A DNA stretch of 64,000 nt from Buttiauxella agrestis (GCF_900446255.1 NZ_UIGI01000001.1:4800763-4864762); one strand, 5' to 3'; shown: positions 8,488 to 19,277, counted from the stretch's first letter. Translations and numbers: made by a program. Notes: generated by a model from the sequence alone, not told the origin.

Positions 8488-9861
8488 TTAGATCAATCGT
8501 TGTTTCGCGTCGCTAATCGCCAAAGCCACCTGCTGAGGAGACACGCCGCCTTTTGCTGCGCGCTTATCAAGGCAGGATTGCAAAGACAGAATCGGATAAA
8601 CATCATCACCAATCGTTGCGCTGAATTTCTGCAAATCGGTGAGTGACAATGCTTCCAGCGCTTTGCCCTGGCGAATCGCTTCTACTACAGCTTCACCGAC
8701 GATATGGTGCGCTTCACGGAACGGTACGCCTTTCGCTACCAGGTAATCAGCCAGTTCAGTTGCGTTAGCATAACCCTGCTCGGCGGCTTCTTTACAGCGC
8801 GGGCGTTTAACCTGAATACCATCCAGCACCAGCACCGACATATGCAAGCAATCCATCCAGGTATCGAGCGCGTCGAACAGGCCTTCTTTGTCTTCCTGCA
8901 TATCTTTGTTATACGCCAGCGGCAGCCCTTTGAGGGTCATCATCATACCCGTCAGCGCACCCTGCACACGGCCACATTTGCCACGGATAAGCTCCAGCGC
9001 ATCCGGGTTTTTCTTCTGTGGCATGAGGGAAGAGCCTGATGTCACGCGGTCAGACAACTCAACAAACCCTGCTTCGCCGGTATTGAAGAAAATCAGATCT
9101 TCAGCGAAACGCGACAGGTGAACCATACCGATGGAAGCATCAGAAAGCAGTTCCAGCACGTGGTCACGATCGGAAACACTGTCCAGGCTGTTGCGCGTTG
9201 CCGACGCAAAACCTAACCAACCCGCCAGTTGTTCACGGTCGATTTCATAAGCCGTGCCCGCTAACGCGCCGCTGCCCAACGGGCTAACGTCGAGGCGCTC
9301 GAGGGTGCTTTGCAAACGGCTTTCATCACGCGCCAGCATTTCAACATAAGCCAGACACCAGTGCGCAAAAGTCACCGGCTGTGCACGTTGTAAATGGGTA
9401 TAGCCCGGCATCACAGCGTCTTGATTGTTTTCTGCGGTTTCAACCAGCGCATGTTGCAGTTGGCGAGTGGCTACGAGCAGTTCGCTAACCTGCATTTTGC
9501 ACCACAGTTTAAGATCGGTGGCGACCTGATCATTACGGCTACGGCCAGTGTGGAGTTTCTTACCCAGCGCACCGACTTTATCGATGAGCTTGCCTTCCAC
9601 CCAGCTGTGAATGTCTTCCGCATCGCTCTCAAGAATCGCCTGCGGATTGGCCTGCACGTCTTCCAGCAGGACATTCAATGCCTGCTCAAGCTCCTGCTGC
9701 TCAGCAACAGTCAGAACACCAACAGTAACAAGCGCTTTGGACCAGGCGACAGAACCCACAATATCAAACTCCGCCAATCGGTAATCAAAGCGTAATGAAT
9801 CATTGAACGATTTGAACCGCTGGTCTGCTGCCTGAGTAAAACGTCCACCCCAAAGTGCCAT
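8488..9861 (-). CDS. argH: Argininosuccinate lyase
   Basis: Cytosolic tetramer that splits argininosuccinate into arginine and fumarate, the last step of arginine synthesis. At 457 residues it equals E. coli ArgH. The fumarase/aspartase superfamily signature [15 protein letters not shown] is present, as are the [13 protein letters not shown] and [16 protein letters not shown] motifs carrying catalytic residues. The start ATG (MALWGGRF) has a GGAG ribosome-binding site. It is the last gene of the operon, separated from argG by 123 bp that hold a REP-like double hairpin. Confidence 0.97.
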   Translation of the reverse strand: MALWGGRFTQAADQRFKSFNDSLRFDYRLAEFDIVGSVAWSKALVTVGVLTVAEQQELEQALNVLLEDVQANPQAILESDAEDIHSWVEGKLIDKVGALGKKLHTGRSRNDQVATDLKLWCKMQVSELLVATRQLQHALVETAENNQDAVMPGYTHLQRAQPVTFAHWCLAYVEMLARDESRLQSTLERLDVSPLGSGALAGTAYEIDREQLAGWLGFASATRNSLDSVSDRDHVLELLSDASIGMVHLSRFAEDLIFFNTGEAGFVELSDRVTSGSSLMPQKKNPDALELIRGKCGRVQGALTGMMMTLKGLPLAYNKDMQEDKEGLFDALDTWMDCLHMSVLVLDGIQVKRPRCKEAAEQGYANATELADYLVAKGVPFREAHHIVGEAVVEAIRQGKALEALSLTDLQKFSATIGDDVYPILSLQSCLDKRAAKGGVSPQQVALAISDAKQRLI

Positions 9862-9892
9862 ATTGATGCTCCATAAATTATCGTCTTGTTCC

Positions 9893-9969
9893 CCCTCACC
9901 CCGCCCCTCTCCCCTGGGAGAGGGAGAAAAGAAAGTCCCCTCTCCTGGGGGAGAGGGTTAGGGTGAGGG
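9893..9969. repeat. REP-like inverted pair (BIME-like) between argG and argH
   Basis: Two GC-rich hairpin units in opposite orientation. The left unit runs CCCTCACCCCG...CCCTCTCCCC-TGG-GAGAGGG and the right unit runs CCCCTCTCC-TGGG-GGAGAGGGTTAGGGTGAGGG. Each unit has a CCCTCWCC/GGAGAGGG stem and a conserved CCCTCACCC / GGGTGAGGG edge. A related single unit occurs at 49228-49262. This is the layout of repetitive extragenic palindromes, and it lies inside an operon. Confidence 0.75.
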
Positions 9970-9984
9970 CTATTAATTAAAAAA

Positions 9985-11202
9985 CTACTTCTTCAATTCA
10001 TTCAATGCACGAATACGTGACGACAAAGAGAACAGACGGATAAAGCCGCCCGCGTGGCTGTGGTCATACACTTCATCTTCGCCAAACGTTGCGAACTCTT
10101 CGCTATACAGGCTGTTCGGAGATTTTTTCTGCTTCGCAGTGACATGGCCTTTATACAGCTCCAGCACCACTTCACCGTTCACTTCTTCTGCCAGCGATTC
10201 CGCAGATGCCTGCAGAGATTTACGCAGCGGTGCGAACCAACGGCCATCGTAAACCACGTAGGACATTTCCAGGCCCAGTTGCTCACGCCATTTGAAGCTA
10301 TCGCGGTCCAGAACCAGTTGCTCAACGCCACGCAGAGCCGCCATCATAATGGTGCCCCCTGGAGTTTCGTAGCAACCACGGGATTTAATCCCTACCAGAC
10401 GGTTTTCGACGATATCAATACGACCGATGCCGTGCTTAGAACCCATCTTGTTCAATGTTTCCAGGCACTGGAATGGCGTCATCGCTTCGCCGTTTACGGC
10501 AACGACTTTGCCTTTCTTAACGGTAACGGTAACTTCTTCTGCCTGATCGGGCGCTTCTTTAGGATCAACAGTCCAGACCCAGCAATCTTTGTTCGGTGCA
10601 TTCCACGGGCTTTCCAGCACGCCGCCTTCGGTAGAGATGTGCCATGCGTTTTCGTCACGGCTATAGATTTTCTCAAGAGAAGCGGTAGTCGGGATGTCAC
10701 GCTCTTTCAGGTAATCCAGCAGTGCTTCACGGGAACGCAGGTTCCACTCACGCCATGGCGCAACCACTTTCAAATGTGGAGCCAGTGCAGCCCATGCAGA
10801 CTCGAAACGCACCTGGTCGTTTCCTTTGCCGGTCGCACCGTGACACAGCGCATCTGCGCCCACTTTGTTTGCCACATCAACCAGCGCTTTAGCGATAAGC
10901 GGACGCGCCATAGAAGTCCCCAGCAAGTAGGTGCCTTCGTACAGTGCGCCGGTCTGCAATACCGGGTAAACGTAATCGCTGATGAACTCTTCGCGCGCAT
11001 CAACGACGTAGCATTCAGTGGCGCCAGAGCGCAGGGCTTTTTGCTCAACGCCTTGCAGGTCTTCACGATCCTGGCCGATATCCACTACACACGCGACCAC
11101 TTCACAGCCGCCGTAGTTTTCTTTCAGCCATGGAATGATGGCAGAAGTATCCAGGCCGCCAGAGTATGCGAGAACGATTTTTTTGATTCCGTGATTTTGC
11201 AT
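9985..11202 (-). CDS. argG: Argininosuccinate synthase, short (about 400-residue) type
   Basis: ATP-dependent ligase that joins citrulline and aspartate to argininosuccinate, the step before ArgH. The 405-residue protein has the PP-loop [15 protein letters not shown], the [16 protein letters not shown] segment, the [13 protein letters not shown] motif and the [10 protein letters not shown] motif. This is the widespread bacterial/vertebrate form. It is not the ~447-residue form used by E. coli at a separate locus, which as I remember it starts quite differently ([16 protein letters not shown]). The ATG at 11202 has an AAGGA ribosome-binding site; a TTG 15 bp upstream is rejected. It lies 30 bp after argB, so it should share ArgR control. 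Confidence 0.95.
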   Translation of the reverse strand: MQNHGIKKIVLAYSGGLDTSAIIPWLKENYGGCEVVACVVDIGQDREDLQGVEQKALRSGATECYVVDAREEFISDYVYPVLQTGALYEGTYLLGTSMARPLIAKALVDVANKVGADALCHGATGKGNDQVRFESAWAALAPHLKVVAPWREWNLRSREALLDYLKERDIPTTASLEKIYSRDENAWHISTEGGVLESPWNAPNKDCWVWTVDPKEAPDQAEEVTVTVKKGKVVAVNGEAMTPFQCLETLNKMGSKHGIGRIDIVENRLVGIKSRGCYETPGGTIMMAALRGVEQLVLDRDSFKWREQLGLEMSYVVYDGRWFAPLRKSLQASAESLAEEVNGEVVLELYKGHVTAKQKKSPNSLYSEEFATFGEDEVYDHSHAGGFIRLFSLSSRIRALNELKK

Positions 11203-11232
11203 TGTCTTATCCTTCAAAAACTTAATTTTAAA

Positions 11233-12009
11233 CTAGGCCAGAATACGGGTGCCGATGGCGACGCCGTTAAACAAAGAGGGAAGCTGTTCCGCATGACGCC
11301 AGGATGCAATATCCACCGGGCGACCCAGCGTGCGTGCTGCATCCAGCGCCGCGTTAACTTTCACTATCATGCCGTCGGTAATAATGCCCTGAGCGATTAA
11401 CTGCTCCGCTTTCGCCGCCGTCATTTCTGCAATACGTTGCCCTTTGCCATCCAGAATCCCGCTCACGTCGGACAGCAGAATCAGGTCAGCACCAAGCGTT
11501 GCCGCCAGCGCCGTCGCCGCCTGGTCAGCATTCACGTTCATCAACTCGCCTTCGGCGGTCACGCCAATAGAGCTGACAATCGGCAGGAAGCCAGAATCTA
11601 AAAGCGTGGTAATCAACTTTGCCGAACCCGGTTTCGCCAGGCCCACATGACCCAACGCTTCATCGAGTTTGGTCACGGTTACGCTGTCGCCATCACCTAG
11701 GCAAAGACCGACACCATTGATGCCATGCTTTTTCGCCCACGCCAACAACGTTTTGTTCGCCGTACCCGCCAGCGCACCGGTAATAATGTCAATCTGGTCA
11801 GCAGGCGTCACACGCAGGCCGTTTTTCTTCGTCACCGGCAATGAGAGCTTTTTCATTAACTCATCTACCAGGCATCCGCCGCCGTGCACAATAACCAGCG
11901 GGCGTTGATGGGATTCGCGGTAATTGACCAGCGCGGTAAACAGACGCTCCAGCGCTTCTTCGCTATCCAGCAGCACGCCACCTAATTTGATAATTAATGG
12001 ATTCATCAT
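11233..12009 (-). CDS. argB: N-acetylglutamate kinase
   Basis: Phosphorylates N-acetyl-L-glutamate with ATP, the second step of arginine synthesis. The 258-residue protein belongs to the amino-acid kinase family, with the N-terminal Lys/Gly loop [11 protein letters not shown], the HGGG motif ([13 protein letters not shown]), and the nucleotide-binding [16 protein letters not shown] and KVNAALDAA segments. The length equals the E. coli enzyme, which is not feedback-inhibited by arginine; control is by ArgR repression and at ArgA. Tandem ATGs at 12009 and 12006 are both plausible starts. It lies 15 bp downstream of argC. Confidence 0.96.
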   Translation of the reverse strand: MMNPLIIKLGGVLLDSEEALERLFTALVNYRESHQRPLVIVHGGGCLVDELMKKLSLPVTKKNGLRVTPADQIDIITGALAGTANKTLLAWAKKHGINGVGLCLGDGDSVTVTKLDEALGHVGLAKPGSAKLITTLLDSGFLPIVSSIGVTAEGELMNVNADQAATALAATLGADLILLSDVSGILDGKGQRIAEMTAAKAEQLIAQGIITDGMIVKVNAALDAARTLGRPVDIASWRHAEQLPSLFNGVAIGTRILA

Positions 12010-12024
12010 GTCACCCGGCGTTAA

Positions 12025-13029
12025 TTAAATAAGAGACTGTGTTTCGGCAAAGCCAAAACGAATATTCAGGCACTGCACTGCTTGAGCCGATGCACCTTTA
12101 AGCAGATTGTCTTCAGTTGCGACAACAATCAGATGCTCACCCTGCACGGCAAAACCAATATCGCAGAACGGCAGGCCAACAACATTTTTTAGCGCTGGCA
12201 CACCATTCTCATACAGGCGCACCAGAGGTTTATCTTGATATGCCTGGTTAAAAGCATCAGCGACTTGCTGCTGCGTCACGCCATCTTTCAGGCGGCAGGT
12301 AATGGTTGCCAGAATCCCACGCGGGAAATTGCCCAGGTGCGGAGTAAAAATGACTGGCGTCCCCAAATGCGTGACAATTTCGGGATGATGGCGATGGTTA
12401 AAAATGCCATACGGTTGCAGGCTCACTTCGCAGAAACTGTTGGACATCGCCGCTTTACGCCCGGCACCGCTAACGCCGCTGGTCGCATTGATAACCGGCC
12501 ACTGGTTCAAATCCAGCAGTCCGCCCTCAATCAAAGGTTTTAACGCCAGTTGCGAAGCCGTTGGGTAACAGCCCGGAACGGAGATCAAACTGGTTTCTTT
12601 CAGCTTGTCGCTTTCCCATTCCGCCAGGCCATAAACCGCTTGCTCAAGCAATTCAGGATGCTGATGCGTAAAGCCATAATAGAGCTGATAGAACCTGGCA
12701 TCGTTAACGCGGAATGCACCGGAAAGATCGATGACGACACAGCCTTTCGCCAGAAATTGCGGCGCCAGGTCATGGCTCACTTCATGGGCTGTTGCGAGGA
12801 ACACCACATCTACGCCGTCAGTAAATTTGCTGATATCTGACATTGGCTGTAACGGCAAGTCGACGATACCTTTTAGCTGCGGATGCAAATCAGATATCAA
12901 CTTTCCTGCGTCATTACTTTGCGCTGAAACCGTCAATGCGGTTATGTTCATATGAGGATGGCGATTCAAATAGGTCACAAGTTCTGCGCCCGCATAACCG
13001 CTGGCACCAACAATCAGCGTATTCAACAT
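12025..13029 (-). CDS. argC: N-acetyl-gamma-glutamyl-phosphate reductase
   Basis: NADPH-dependent reductase that makes N-acetylglutamate semialdehyde, step three of arginine synthesis. The 334-residue protein starts at the ATG at 13029 ([17 protein letters not shown]), directly opening the dinucleotide-binding loop GASGYAG. The frame is open 63 bp further upstream but the extra residues are not part of the family. The active-site cysteine is in [14 protein letters not shown], and a catalytic His lies in HRHHPEI. It is the first gene of argCBGH, transcribed away from argE. Confidence 0.96.
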   Translation of the reverse strand: MLNTLIVGASGYAGAELVTYLNRHPHMNITALTVSAQSNDAGKLISDLHPQLKGIVDLPLQPMSDISKFTDGVDVVFLATAHEVSHDLAPQFLAKGCVVIDLSGAFRVNDARFYQLYYGFTHQHPELLEQAVYGLAEWESDKLKETSLISVPGCYPTASQLALKPLIEGGLLDLNQWPVINATSGVSGAGRKAAMSNSFCEVSLQPYGIFNHRHHPEIVTHLGTPVIFTPHLGNFPRGILATITCRLKDGVTQQQVADAFNQAYQDKPLVRLYENGVPALKNVVGLPFCDIGFAVQGEHLIVVATEDNLLKGASAQAVQCLNIRFGFAETQSLI

Positions 13030-13148
13030 CTCGGCTGTACACCTTCTTAGGTTGTGTCTGCTAAAGGTGTCAGCTGGTAAGCCATCACCCAACGTACATT
13101 TACGTGGTTAAATCCACCGGAACCTGGGGTTCCCTTACGGCAACAAAT

Positions 13149-13187
13149 ATTGTATTTTTATTCAATATAACTGCATGATTATGTATA
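13149..13187. promoter_or_regulatory. Paired ARG boxes (ArgR operator) between argC and argE
   Basis: Two 18-bp ArgR half-operators, 3 bp apart: 13149-13166 (ATTGTATTTTTATTCAAT, close to the TGAATWWWWATTCA palindrome) and 13170-13187 (ACTGCATGATTATGTATA). Two boxes at 3-bp spacing is the standard site for one ArgR hexamer with bound arginine. It sits in the divergent control region and can repress both argE and argCBGH. Confidence 0.85.
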
Positions 13188-13213
13188 CCAACCCGAGCTA
13201 AGGCCTGTCAACA

Positions 13214-14365
13214 GTGAAGATGAAATTACCTCCTTTTATCGAGATTTACCGCGCGTTGATCGCGACTCCTTCCATCAGCGCCACCGACAGTGCGTTGGAT
13301 CAGAGCAATGAGTCTTTAATCAATTTACTGGCGGGATGGTTCCGCGATCTTGGATTTAAAGTCGAAATCCAGGCGGTGCCGGGTACGCGCAATAAATTCA
13401 ATATGCTGGCGAGCACCGGAAGCGGCGCTGGCGGGTTGTTGCTGGCGGGTCATACCGATACCGTGCCGTTTGATGATGGCCGCTGGACACGCGACCCCTT
13501 CACGCTGACCGAGCACGAAAATAAGCTCTACGGCCTCGGCACAGCCGATATGAAAGGTTTCTTTGCGTTTATTCTCGATGCGCTGCGCGATGTCGATGTC
13601 ACGACGCTTAAAAAACCACTTTATATTCTGGCGACTGCCGATGAAGAAACGACGATGGCAGGTGCGCGTTATTTCTCTGAAACCACCAGCCTACGTCCGG
13701 ATTGCGCCATCATCGGCGAACCGACCTCTTTGCAGCCAGTGCGTGCGCATAAGGGCCATATCTCGAATGCGATTCGCATTCTCGGCCAGTCCGGTCACTC
13801 CAGCGATCCGGCTCGCGGTGTCAATGCTATTGAGTTAATGCATGACGCTATCGGCCACATTATGTCGCTGAAAAACACGCTGAAAGAACGTTATCACCAT
13901 GACGCTTTCACCGTGCCGTATCCAACGCTAAATCTTGGCCATATTAGCGGTGGCGATGCTGCCAACCGCATTTGTGCCTGCTGCGAACTGCATATGGATA
14001 TTCGCCCGCTGCCGGGGCTGACATTAAATGATCTGAACGGTTTGCTTAATGAAGCGCTGGAACCGGTTAGCCAAAAATGGCCAGGCCGCCTGACGATTTC
14101 CGAACTGCATCCGCCAATTCCGGGCTATGAATGCGCCAAAGATCACCAGTTGGTGCAAGTGGTTGAGAAATTGCTCGGCGCGCAAACAGAAGTAGTGAAC
14201 TACTGCACCGAAGCACCATTTATTCAAACCCTTTGCCCGACGTTAGTGCTCGGACCGGGTTCCATCAACCAGGCGCACCAGCCGGACGAATACATCGAAA
14301 CACGTTTTATCGAGCCAACTCGCAAACTGATCACACAGGTAGTGCATCATTTTTGCTGGCATTGA
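13214..14365 (+). CDS. argE: N-acetylornithine deacetylase
   Basis: Metal-dependent M20-family hydrolase that releases ornithine from N-acetylornithine, completing the linear arginine route. At 383 residues it matches E. coli ArgE. Metal ligands are visible in [14 protein letters not shown] (His/Asp), the general base in [12 protein letters not shown], and further ligands in IIGEPTS and the C-terminal [14 protein letters not shown]. The GTG at 13214 aligns with the E. coli N terminus (family MK[10 protein letters not shown]); an in-frame ATG two codons later is possible. It is divergent from argC and controlled by the same ARG boxes. Confidence 0.95.
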   Translation: MKMKLPPFIEIYRALIATPSISATDSALDQSNESLINLLAGWFRDLGFKVEIQAVPGTRNKFNMLASTGSGAGGLLLAGHTDTVPFDDGRWTRDPFTLTEHENKLYGLGTADMKGFFAFILDALRDVDVTTLKKPLYILATADEETTMAGARYFSETTSLRPDCAIIGEPTSLQPVRAHKGHISNAIRILGQSGHSSDPARGVNAIELMHDAIGHIMSLKNTLKERYHHDAFTVPYPTLNLGHISGGDAANRICACCELHMDIRPLPGLTLNDLNGLLNEALEPVSQKWPGRLTISELHPPIPGYECAKDHQLVQVVEKLLGAQTEVVNYCTEAPFIQTLCPTLVLGPGSINQAHQPDEYIETRFIEPTRKLITQVVHHFCWH

Positions 14366-14379
14366 AAAATAGCGATTCA

Positions 14380-14399
14380 GGGGGTTTTGCCCCCTTTTT
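14380..14399 (+). terminator. Terminator downstream of argE
   Basis: Stem GGGGG-TTTTG-CCCCC (14380-14394 with the loop) followed by TTTTT, 15 bp after the argE stop. Confidence 0.88.
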
Positions 14400-14507
14400 A
14401 CGCTGCTTTTTAGCGGATCCTCATAAGAAACGCTTATCCACGAAGTTAGTAATTAAATTTCATGAATTAGCGCAATTTATTCGTTTGCTGAAACGATTTC
14501 GTAGCAA

Positions 14508-14538
14508 TTGACGAAAGTAGACTTACGTGGCTTTATAA
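14508..14538 (+). promoter_or_regulatory. Putative ppc promoter
   Basis: TTGACG (14508-14513) and a TTTATAA-type -10 (14532-14538) with an 18-bp spacer, about 70 bp before the ppc start. No other strong hexamer pair is seen in the 240-bp argE-ppc gap. Confidence 0.55.
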
Positions 14539-14606
14539 AGACGGTGTTGAACCTTCACGGGTGAAATTAAATTACATATTAGATTGGATAGGGTGTCTGG
14601 GGTCAT

Positions 14607-17258
14607 ATGAACGAACAGTATTCCGCTTTGCGAAGTAATGTCAGTATGCTCGGCAAGTTGCTCGGGGATACCATCAAGGATGCGTTAGGTGAAAACATTC
14701 TTGACCGCGTAGAAACAATCCGCAAATTGTCTAAGTCCTCACGGGCTGGCAATGAAGCCAACCGCCAGGAGCTGCTAACCACGTTACAGAACCTGTCTAA
14801 CGACGAACTACTTCCTGTAGCCCGTGCATTCAGCCAATTCCTGAACCTGGCCAACACCGCCGAGCAATATCACAGCATTTCCGCCAATGGCGAAGCTGCC
14901 AGCAATCCTGAAGTTATTGCTAAGACACTCCAAAAATTAAAAAATCAGCCCGATCTTAGCGAAGACGCCATTCGTAATGCTGTTGAGTCATTGTCACTGG
15001 AATTAGTGCTGACCGCGCACCCAACCGAAATTACCCGTCGCACCCTGATTCACAAGCTGGTTGAAGTTAACAGTTGCCTGAAGCAACTCGACCACAGCGA
15101 CATCGCCGATTACGAACGCAACCAAATTATGCGTCGCCTGCGCCAACTGGTCGCTCAGGCCTGGCACACCGATGAAATTCGTAAGCACCGACCTTCCCCA
15201 GTAGATGAAGCAAAATGGGGCTTTGCGGTAGTAGAAAACAGCCTGTGGGAAGGGGTTCCAAACTACCTGCGTGAGCTGAACGAACAGCTTGAAGACAACC
15301 TGAATTACAAACTGCCGGTCGATTTTGTCCCGGTACGTTTCACCTCATGGATGGGCGGCGACCGTGACGGCAACCCGAACGTGACCGCTGATATTACTCG
15401 CCACGTCCTGCTGTTAAGCCGCTGGAAAGCCACCGATCTATTCCTGCGTGACATCCAGGTGCTCATTTCCGAACTTTCAATGGTGGAATGCACACCTGAG
15501 TTGAGCGAACTGGCTGGCCCTGACGCTGCGCAAGAACCTTACCGCTGCATCATGAAAGGCATTCGTCAGCAGTTGCTGTCGACTCAAGCCTGGCTGGAAG
15601 CTCGCCTGAAAGGCCAGCGCCTGCCAAAACCAGAAGGTTTACTGACTCAAAACGAACAGCTTTGGGATCCGCTTTATGCATGTTACCAGTCGCTGCAAGC
15701 GTGTGGCATGGGCATCATCGCTAACGGCCAACTGCTTGATACCCTGCGCCGCGTGAAGAGTTTTGGCGTGCCGCTAGTGCGTATTGATGTCCGCCAGGAA
15801 AGCACTCGTCACACCGAAGCACTGGGCGAAATGACGCGCTACCTGGGCATTGGTGATTACGAAAGCTGGTCTGAAGCAGACAAGCAAGCATTCCTGATCC
15901 GTGAACTGAATTCTAAGCGTCCACTTCTGCCGCGCCAGTGGGAGCCAAGCGACGATACCCGCGAAGTGCTGGAAACCTGCAAAGTGGTTGCCGAAGCCCC
16001 GCGTGGCTCCATCGCCGCTTACGTTATTTCCATGGCGAAAACCCCATCTGACGTGCTGGCTGTTCATTTGTTGCTGAAAGAAGCCGGTTGCACCTTCGCA
16101 CTGCCTGTTGCTCCGCTTTTCGAAACGCTCGACGACCTGAACAACGCCGATGATGTCATGACACAGTTGCTGAATATCGACTGGTATCGCGGCTTTATTC
16201 AGGGCAAACAGATGGTCATGATTGGCTATTCTGACTCGGCAAAAGATGCAGGCGTCATGGCGGCATCATGGGCGCAGTACCAGGCTCAGGACGCGCTGAT
16301 CAAAACCTGCGAGAAAGCGGGAATTACACTGACGCTCTTCCATGGACGCGGCGGTTCAATTGGCCGTGGCGGTGCACCAGCACACGCTGCTCTGCTTTCT
16401 CAACCACCGGGAAGCCTGAAAGGCGGCCTGCGCGTGACTGAGCAAGGCGAGATGATTCGCTTTAAATACGGTCTGCCAGAAATCACTATCAGTAGCCTGT
16501 CGCTCTACACCAGTGCGATTCTCGAAGCCAACCTTCTTCCGCCGCCAGAACCGAAGAAAGAGTGGAAACATATCATGGAGGATCTGTCTGTCACCTCATG
16601 TGATATGTATCGTGGATACATACGCGAAAACGAAGATTTCGTGCCGTACTTCCGTTCGGCAACACCAGAGCTGGAGCTGGGTAAACTGCCGCTGGGCTCT
16701 CGCCCTGCAAAACGTAAACCTAACGGTGGCGTTGAGTCCCTGCGTGCCATTCCGTGGATCTTCGCCTGGACGCAGAACCGCCTGATGTTGCCAGCCTGGC
16801 TGGGTGCCGGTGCTGCGCTACAAAAAGTGGTGGAAGACGGCAAACAGGACGTGCTGGAAACCATGTGTCGCGACTGGCCATTCTTCTCAACGCGCCTCGG
16901 CATGCTGGAAATGGTCTTTGCGAAAGCCGACCTGTGGCTTGCGGAATATTACGATCAGCGTCTGGTGAAACCAGAGCTGTGGGCGCTTGGCAAACAGCTG
17001 CGCGACCAACTGGAAGCCGACATCAAAGTGGTGCTGGATATCGCCAACGATTCGCATCTGATGGCAGACCTGCCATGGATCGCCGAATCTATTCAGCTGC
17101 GTAATATCTACACCGACCCGCTGAACGTATTACAGGCTGAATTGTTGCATCGTTCGCGTCAGTCTGAAGAGAAAGGCGAAGAACCAGACGCGCAGGTAGA
17201 ACAAGCGCTAATGGTGACTATTGCTGGTGTTGCAGCAGGTATGCGTAACACAGGCTAA
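14607..17258 (+). CDS. ppc: Phosphoenolpyruvate carboxylase
   Basis: Anaplerotic enzyme that carboxylates PEP with bicarbonate to oxaloacetate, replenishing the TCA cycle during growth on sugars. It is a tetramer activated by acetyl-CoA and inhibited by aspartate. The 883 residues equal E. coli Ppc. Signatures are [15 protein letters not shown] (catalytic His), [17 protein letters not shown] (Lys) and [21 protein letters not shown] (Arg/Gly loop). The C terminus ends in MRNTG, the conserved ending that contributes to the active site. It stands alone, with a promoter and a strong terminator. Confidence 0.98.
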   Translation: MNEQYSALRSNVSMLGKLLGDTIKDALGENILDRVETIRKLSKSSRAGNEANRQELLTTLQNLSNDELLPVARAFSQFLNLANTAEQYHSISANGEAASNPEVIAKTLQKLKNQPDLSEDAIRNAVESLSLELVLTAHPTEITRRTLIHKLVEVNSCLKQLDHSDIADYERNQIMRRLRQLVAQAWHTDEIRKHRPSPVDEAKWGFAVVENSLWEGVPNYLRELNEQLEDNLNYKLPVDFVPVRFTSWMGGDRDGNPNVTADITRHVLLLSRWKATDLFLRDIQVLISELSMVECTPELSELAGPDAAQEPYRCIMKGIRQQLLSTQAWLEARLKGQRLPKPEGLLTQNEQLWDPLYACYQSLQACGMGIIANGQLLDTLRRVKSFGVPLVRIDVRQESTRHTEALGEMTRYLGIGDYESWSEADKQAFLIRELNSKRPLLPRQWEPSDDTREVLETCKVVAEAPRGSIAAYVISMAKTPSDVLAVHLLLKEAGCTFALPVAPLFETLDDLNNADDVMTQLLNIDWYRGFIQGKQMVMIGYSDSAKDAGVMAASWAQYQAQDALIKTCEKAGITLTLFHGRGGSIGRGGAPAHAALLSQPPGSLKGGLRVTEQGEMIRFKYGLPEITISSLSLYTSAILEANLLPPPEPKKEWKHIMEDLSVTSCDMYRGYIRENEDFVPYFRSATPELELGKLPLGSRPAKRKPNGGVESLRAIPWIFAWTQNRLMLPAWLGAGAALQKVVEDGKQDVLETMCRDWPFFSTRLGMLEMVFAKADLWLAEYYDQRLVKPELWALGKQLRDQLEADIKVVLDIANDSHLMADLPWIAESIQLRNIYTDPLNVLQAELLHRSRQSEEKGEEPDAQVEQALMVTIAGVAAGMRNTG

Positions 17259-17270
17259 GTTAAACCCTTT

Positions 17271-17303
17271 AACAATCCCCCGTGAAAAAAACGGGGGATT
17301 GTT
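17271..17303 (+). terminator. Terminator downstream of ppc
   Basis: A 13-bp stem AACAATCCCCCGT/ACGGGGGATTGTT encloses an A-rich loop, 12 bp after the stop. The stem is perfect. It is flanked by TTT and AAA rather than a long T run, so it may act in both directions. Confidence 0.82.
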
Positions 17304-17405
17304 AAATTCAACTGTCTTAATTCATTCACATTTCATATATTTCCGCCTGCAAACTTTTCGTTCAAAACTCATACCACGAACGAGCATATGGCCTTTTTCA
17401 CCTTG

Positions 17406-17422
17406 ATTAAGGTTTGATTAAG
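17406..17422. promoter_or_regulatory. PmrA (BasR) box upstream of eptC
   Basis: Direct repeat ATTAAG-GTTTG-ATTAAG; on the other strand CTTAAT-N5-CTTAAT, the PmrA/BasR recognition pattern. A -10-like GATACT follows at 17443-17448, and eptC starts at 17470. In Salmonella the homologous gene (cptA) is remembered as PmrA-controlled. Confidence 0.68.
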
Positions 17423-17469
17423 ATTTAATCGCCAAACTAGGCGATACTTTTTGTCGACAGGCACAGTTT

Positions 17470-19200
17470 ATGTTTTCTATAAAAAACCAAGCTAAACAAA
17501 AGTTTAGCTGGATAGCTCTGGGATGGGCATTACTCTTTTTTTGGTTTTTCTCCACGGCATTACAAGCCAAAATATTAATCAGCGGATATAGCGGCACTAA
17601 CGGCTTACGTGACTCTCTGTTATACAGCTCCCTTTGGCTTGTCCCTGTATTCTTGTTCCCTGCGCGGACGCGGATCATCGCCGCAGTCATTGGCGTAGTG
17701 CTTTGGGCAACATCATTAGCGGCAATCTGTTATTTCGTTATTTACGGGCAGGAGTTTTCACAAAGCGTTCTGTTTGTCATGTTCGAATCAAATGCAGGCG
17801 AAGCCGGTGAATATTTAAGCCAGTACTTTAGCCTGAAGATTGTCCTGACAGCGCTTATCTACACTGCGATATGCCTATTCCTGTGGTCCCGTCTACGCCC
17901 TGTGTACATCCCTAAACCATGGCGCTGGTTGGCATCGCTCATTATCCTTTATGCATTAATTCTGCACCCATTGGTCCGCAATGCGATAAACCATCAACCG
18001 TTTAGCAAAACCGTTTCCGGTCTTTCTTCACGCATGGAACCCGCGGCACCGTGGCAGTTTATTTCTGGCTACTATCAATACCGCCAGCAACTGGACAGCC
18101 TGAATAGCCTGCTTAACGAAAACAATGCTCTGCCTCCGCTGGCGAATCTTAAAGACGAAAACGCCAATACACCGCGCACTTTAGTGCTGGTTATTGGGGA
18201 GTCTACCCAACGCGGTCGCATGAGCCTGTACGGCTATTCAAGAGAGACAACGCCGGAACTGGATACGTTGTCTAAATCAGATAAAGGGATGACGGTATTT
18301 AACGACGTAGTGACTTCACGTCCTTACACCATCGAAATTCTCCAGCAAGCTTTAACCTTCGCGAACGAGAAGAACCCAGATCTTTATCTGAGCAAGCCGA
18401 CGCTGATGAATATGATGAAACAGGCAGGATATAAAACCTTCTGGATTACCAATCAGCAGACAATGACCGAACGTAACACCATGCTGACGGTATTCTCGCG
18501 CCAGACTGATAAACAGTTCTATATGAATCAGCAGCGTACGCAAAGTGCACGTGAGTACGACAGTAATGTACTGGCACCGTTTAAAGAAGTCCTGGCCGAC
18601 CCTGCACCAAAGAAATTCATCATTGTGCATCTGCTCGGAACACACATTAAATACAAGTACCGTTACCCAGAAAACTGGGGGAAATTTGATAATCAAACGA
18701 CCGGAATCCCTGCCGGCTTAAGCGATGATCAAAAGGAAGCGTGGAACGATTATGACAACGCTAACCTGTATAACGATCACGTTGTCTCAAGCCTGATTAA
18801 GGATTACAAGGCCACCGATCCGAATGGTTTCCTGCTCTATTTCTCAGACCATGGTGAAGAGGTTTACGATACGCCACCGCATCAAACTCAAGGCCGTAAC
18901 GAGGAAAACCCAACCCGTCACATGTATACGGTGCCATTTATTCTTTGGGCTTCCGAAAAATGGCAGGCGGAACATCCGCGTGATTTCTCAGCGGACGTTA
19001 ATCGCAAATACAGCAGTTCAGAGCTGATACATACCTGGTCTGATTTGGCAGGACTGAGTTACGACGGATTCGATCCGACCCGCTCAATAACCAGCCCGGA
19101 GTTTAAAGAAACAACTCGCTGGATTGGTAATCCGTATAAGAAAAATGCACTGATCGACTATGACACCTTGCCTTTCGGCGATCAGAAGGGTAATCAGTAA
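17470..19200 (+). CDS. eptC: LPS core heptose phosphoethanolamine transferase
   Basis: Inner-membrane enzyme of the EptA/MCR-like alkaline-phosphatase superfamily. It adds phosphoethanolamine from phosphatidylethanolamine to heptose I of the LPS core (also known as CptA or YijP). The 576-residue protein has about five N-terminal transmembrane helices (residues 15-165), then a periplasmic catalytic domain. That domain carries the nucleophile motif LVIGESTQRGRMSLYGY (catalytic Thr), IVHLLGTHIKYKYRYP, and the metal-binding YFSDHGEEV and NPTRHMYTVPF motifs. It contributes to envelope stability and cationic-peptide resistance. A PmrA-type box precedes it. Confidence 0.94.
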   Translation: MFSIKNQAKQKFSWIALGWALLFFWFFSTALQAKILISGYSGTNGLRDSLLYSSLWLVPVFLFPARTRIIAAVIGVVLWATSLAAICYFVIYGQEFSQSVLFVMFESNAGEAGEYLSQYFSLKIVLTALIYTAICLFLWSRLRPVYIPKPWRWLASLIILYALILHPLVRNAINHQPFSKTVSGLSSRMEPAAPWQFISGYYQYRQQLDSLNSLLNENNALPPLANLKDENANTPRTLVLVIGESTQRGRMSLYGYSRETTPELDTLSKSDKGMTVFNDVVTSRPYTIEILQQALTFANEKNPDLYLSKPTLMNMMKQAGYKTFWITNQQTMTERNTMLTVFSRQTDKQFYMNQQRTQSAREYDSNVLAPFKEVLADPAPKKFIIVHLLGTHIKYKYRYPENWGKFDNQTTGIPAGLSDDQKEAWNDYDNANLYNDHVVSSLIKDYKATDPNGFLLYFSDHGEEVYDTPPHQTQGRNEENPTRHMYTVPFILWASEKWQAEHPRDFSADVNRKYSSSELIHTWSDLAGLSYDGFDPTRSITSPEFKETTRWIGNPYKKNALIDYDTLPFGDQKGNQ

Positions 19201-19207
19201 GTTGCTG

Positions 19208-19239
19208 ACCAGGCCATCTCAAAAATGAGGTGGCCTGGT
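19208..19239 (+). terminator. Long stem-loop between eptC and yijO
   Basis: ACCAGGCC...CTCA-AAAA-TGAG...GGCCTGGT forms a long, nearly perfect stem just after the eptC stop. There is no T tract afterwards, so it is either a Rho-type or processing element rather than a classic intrinsic terminator. Confidence 0.45.
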
Positions 19240-19277
19240 GATTACTCTCTCATCCTTCTGACCCACTGCGGGGCGTT

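Noticed and set aside
10054-11400. Long (448-codon) open frame on the plus strand opposite argG and argB
   Set aside because: It is the mirror of two well-supported genes. It has no ribosome-binding site and a composition rich in Phe, His, Arg and Gln, as expected from antisense reading of GC-rich codons.
13030-13092. N-terminal extension of argC
   Set aside because: The 21 extra residues precede the nucleotide-binding loop that starts the family; no ribosome-binding site.
13120-13134. GGAACC-TGG-GGTTCC palindrome in the argC leader as an arginine attenuator
   Set aside because: No leader peptide with arginine codons and no T tract follow it; ArgR operator control explains the region.
14401-14507. 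Additional small RNA between the argE terminator and the ppc promoter
   Set aside because: Only a short CGCT...AGCG inverted repeat is seen, without promoter or U tract; insufficient support.
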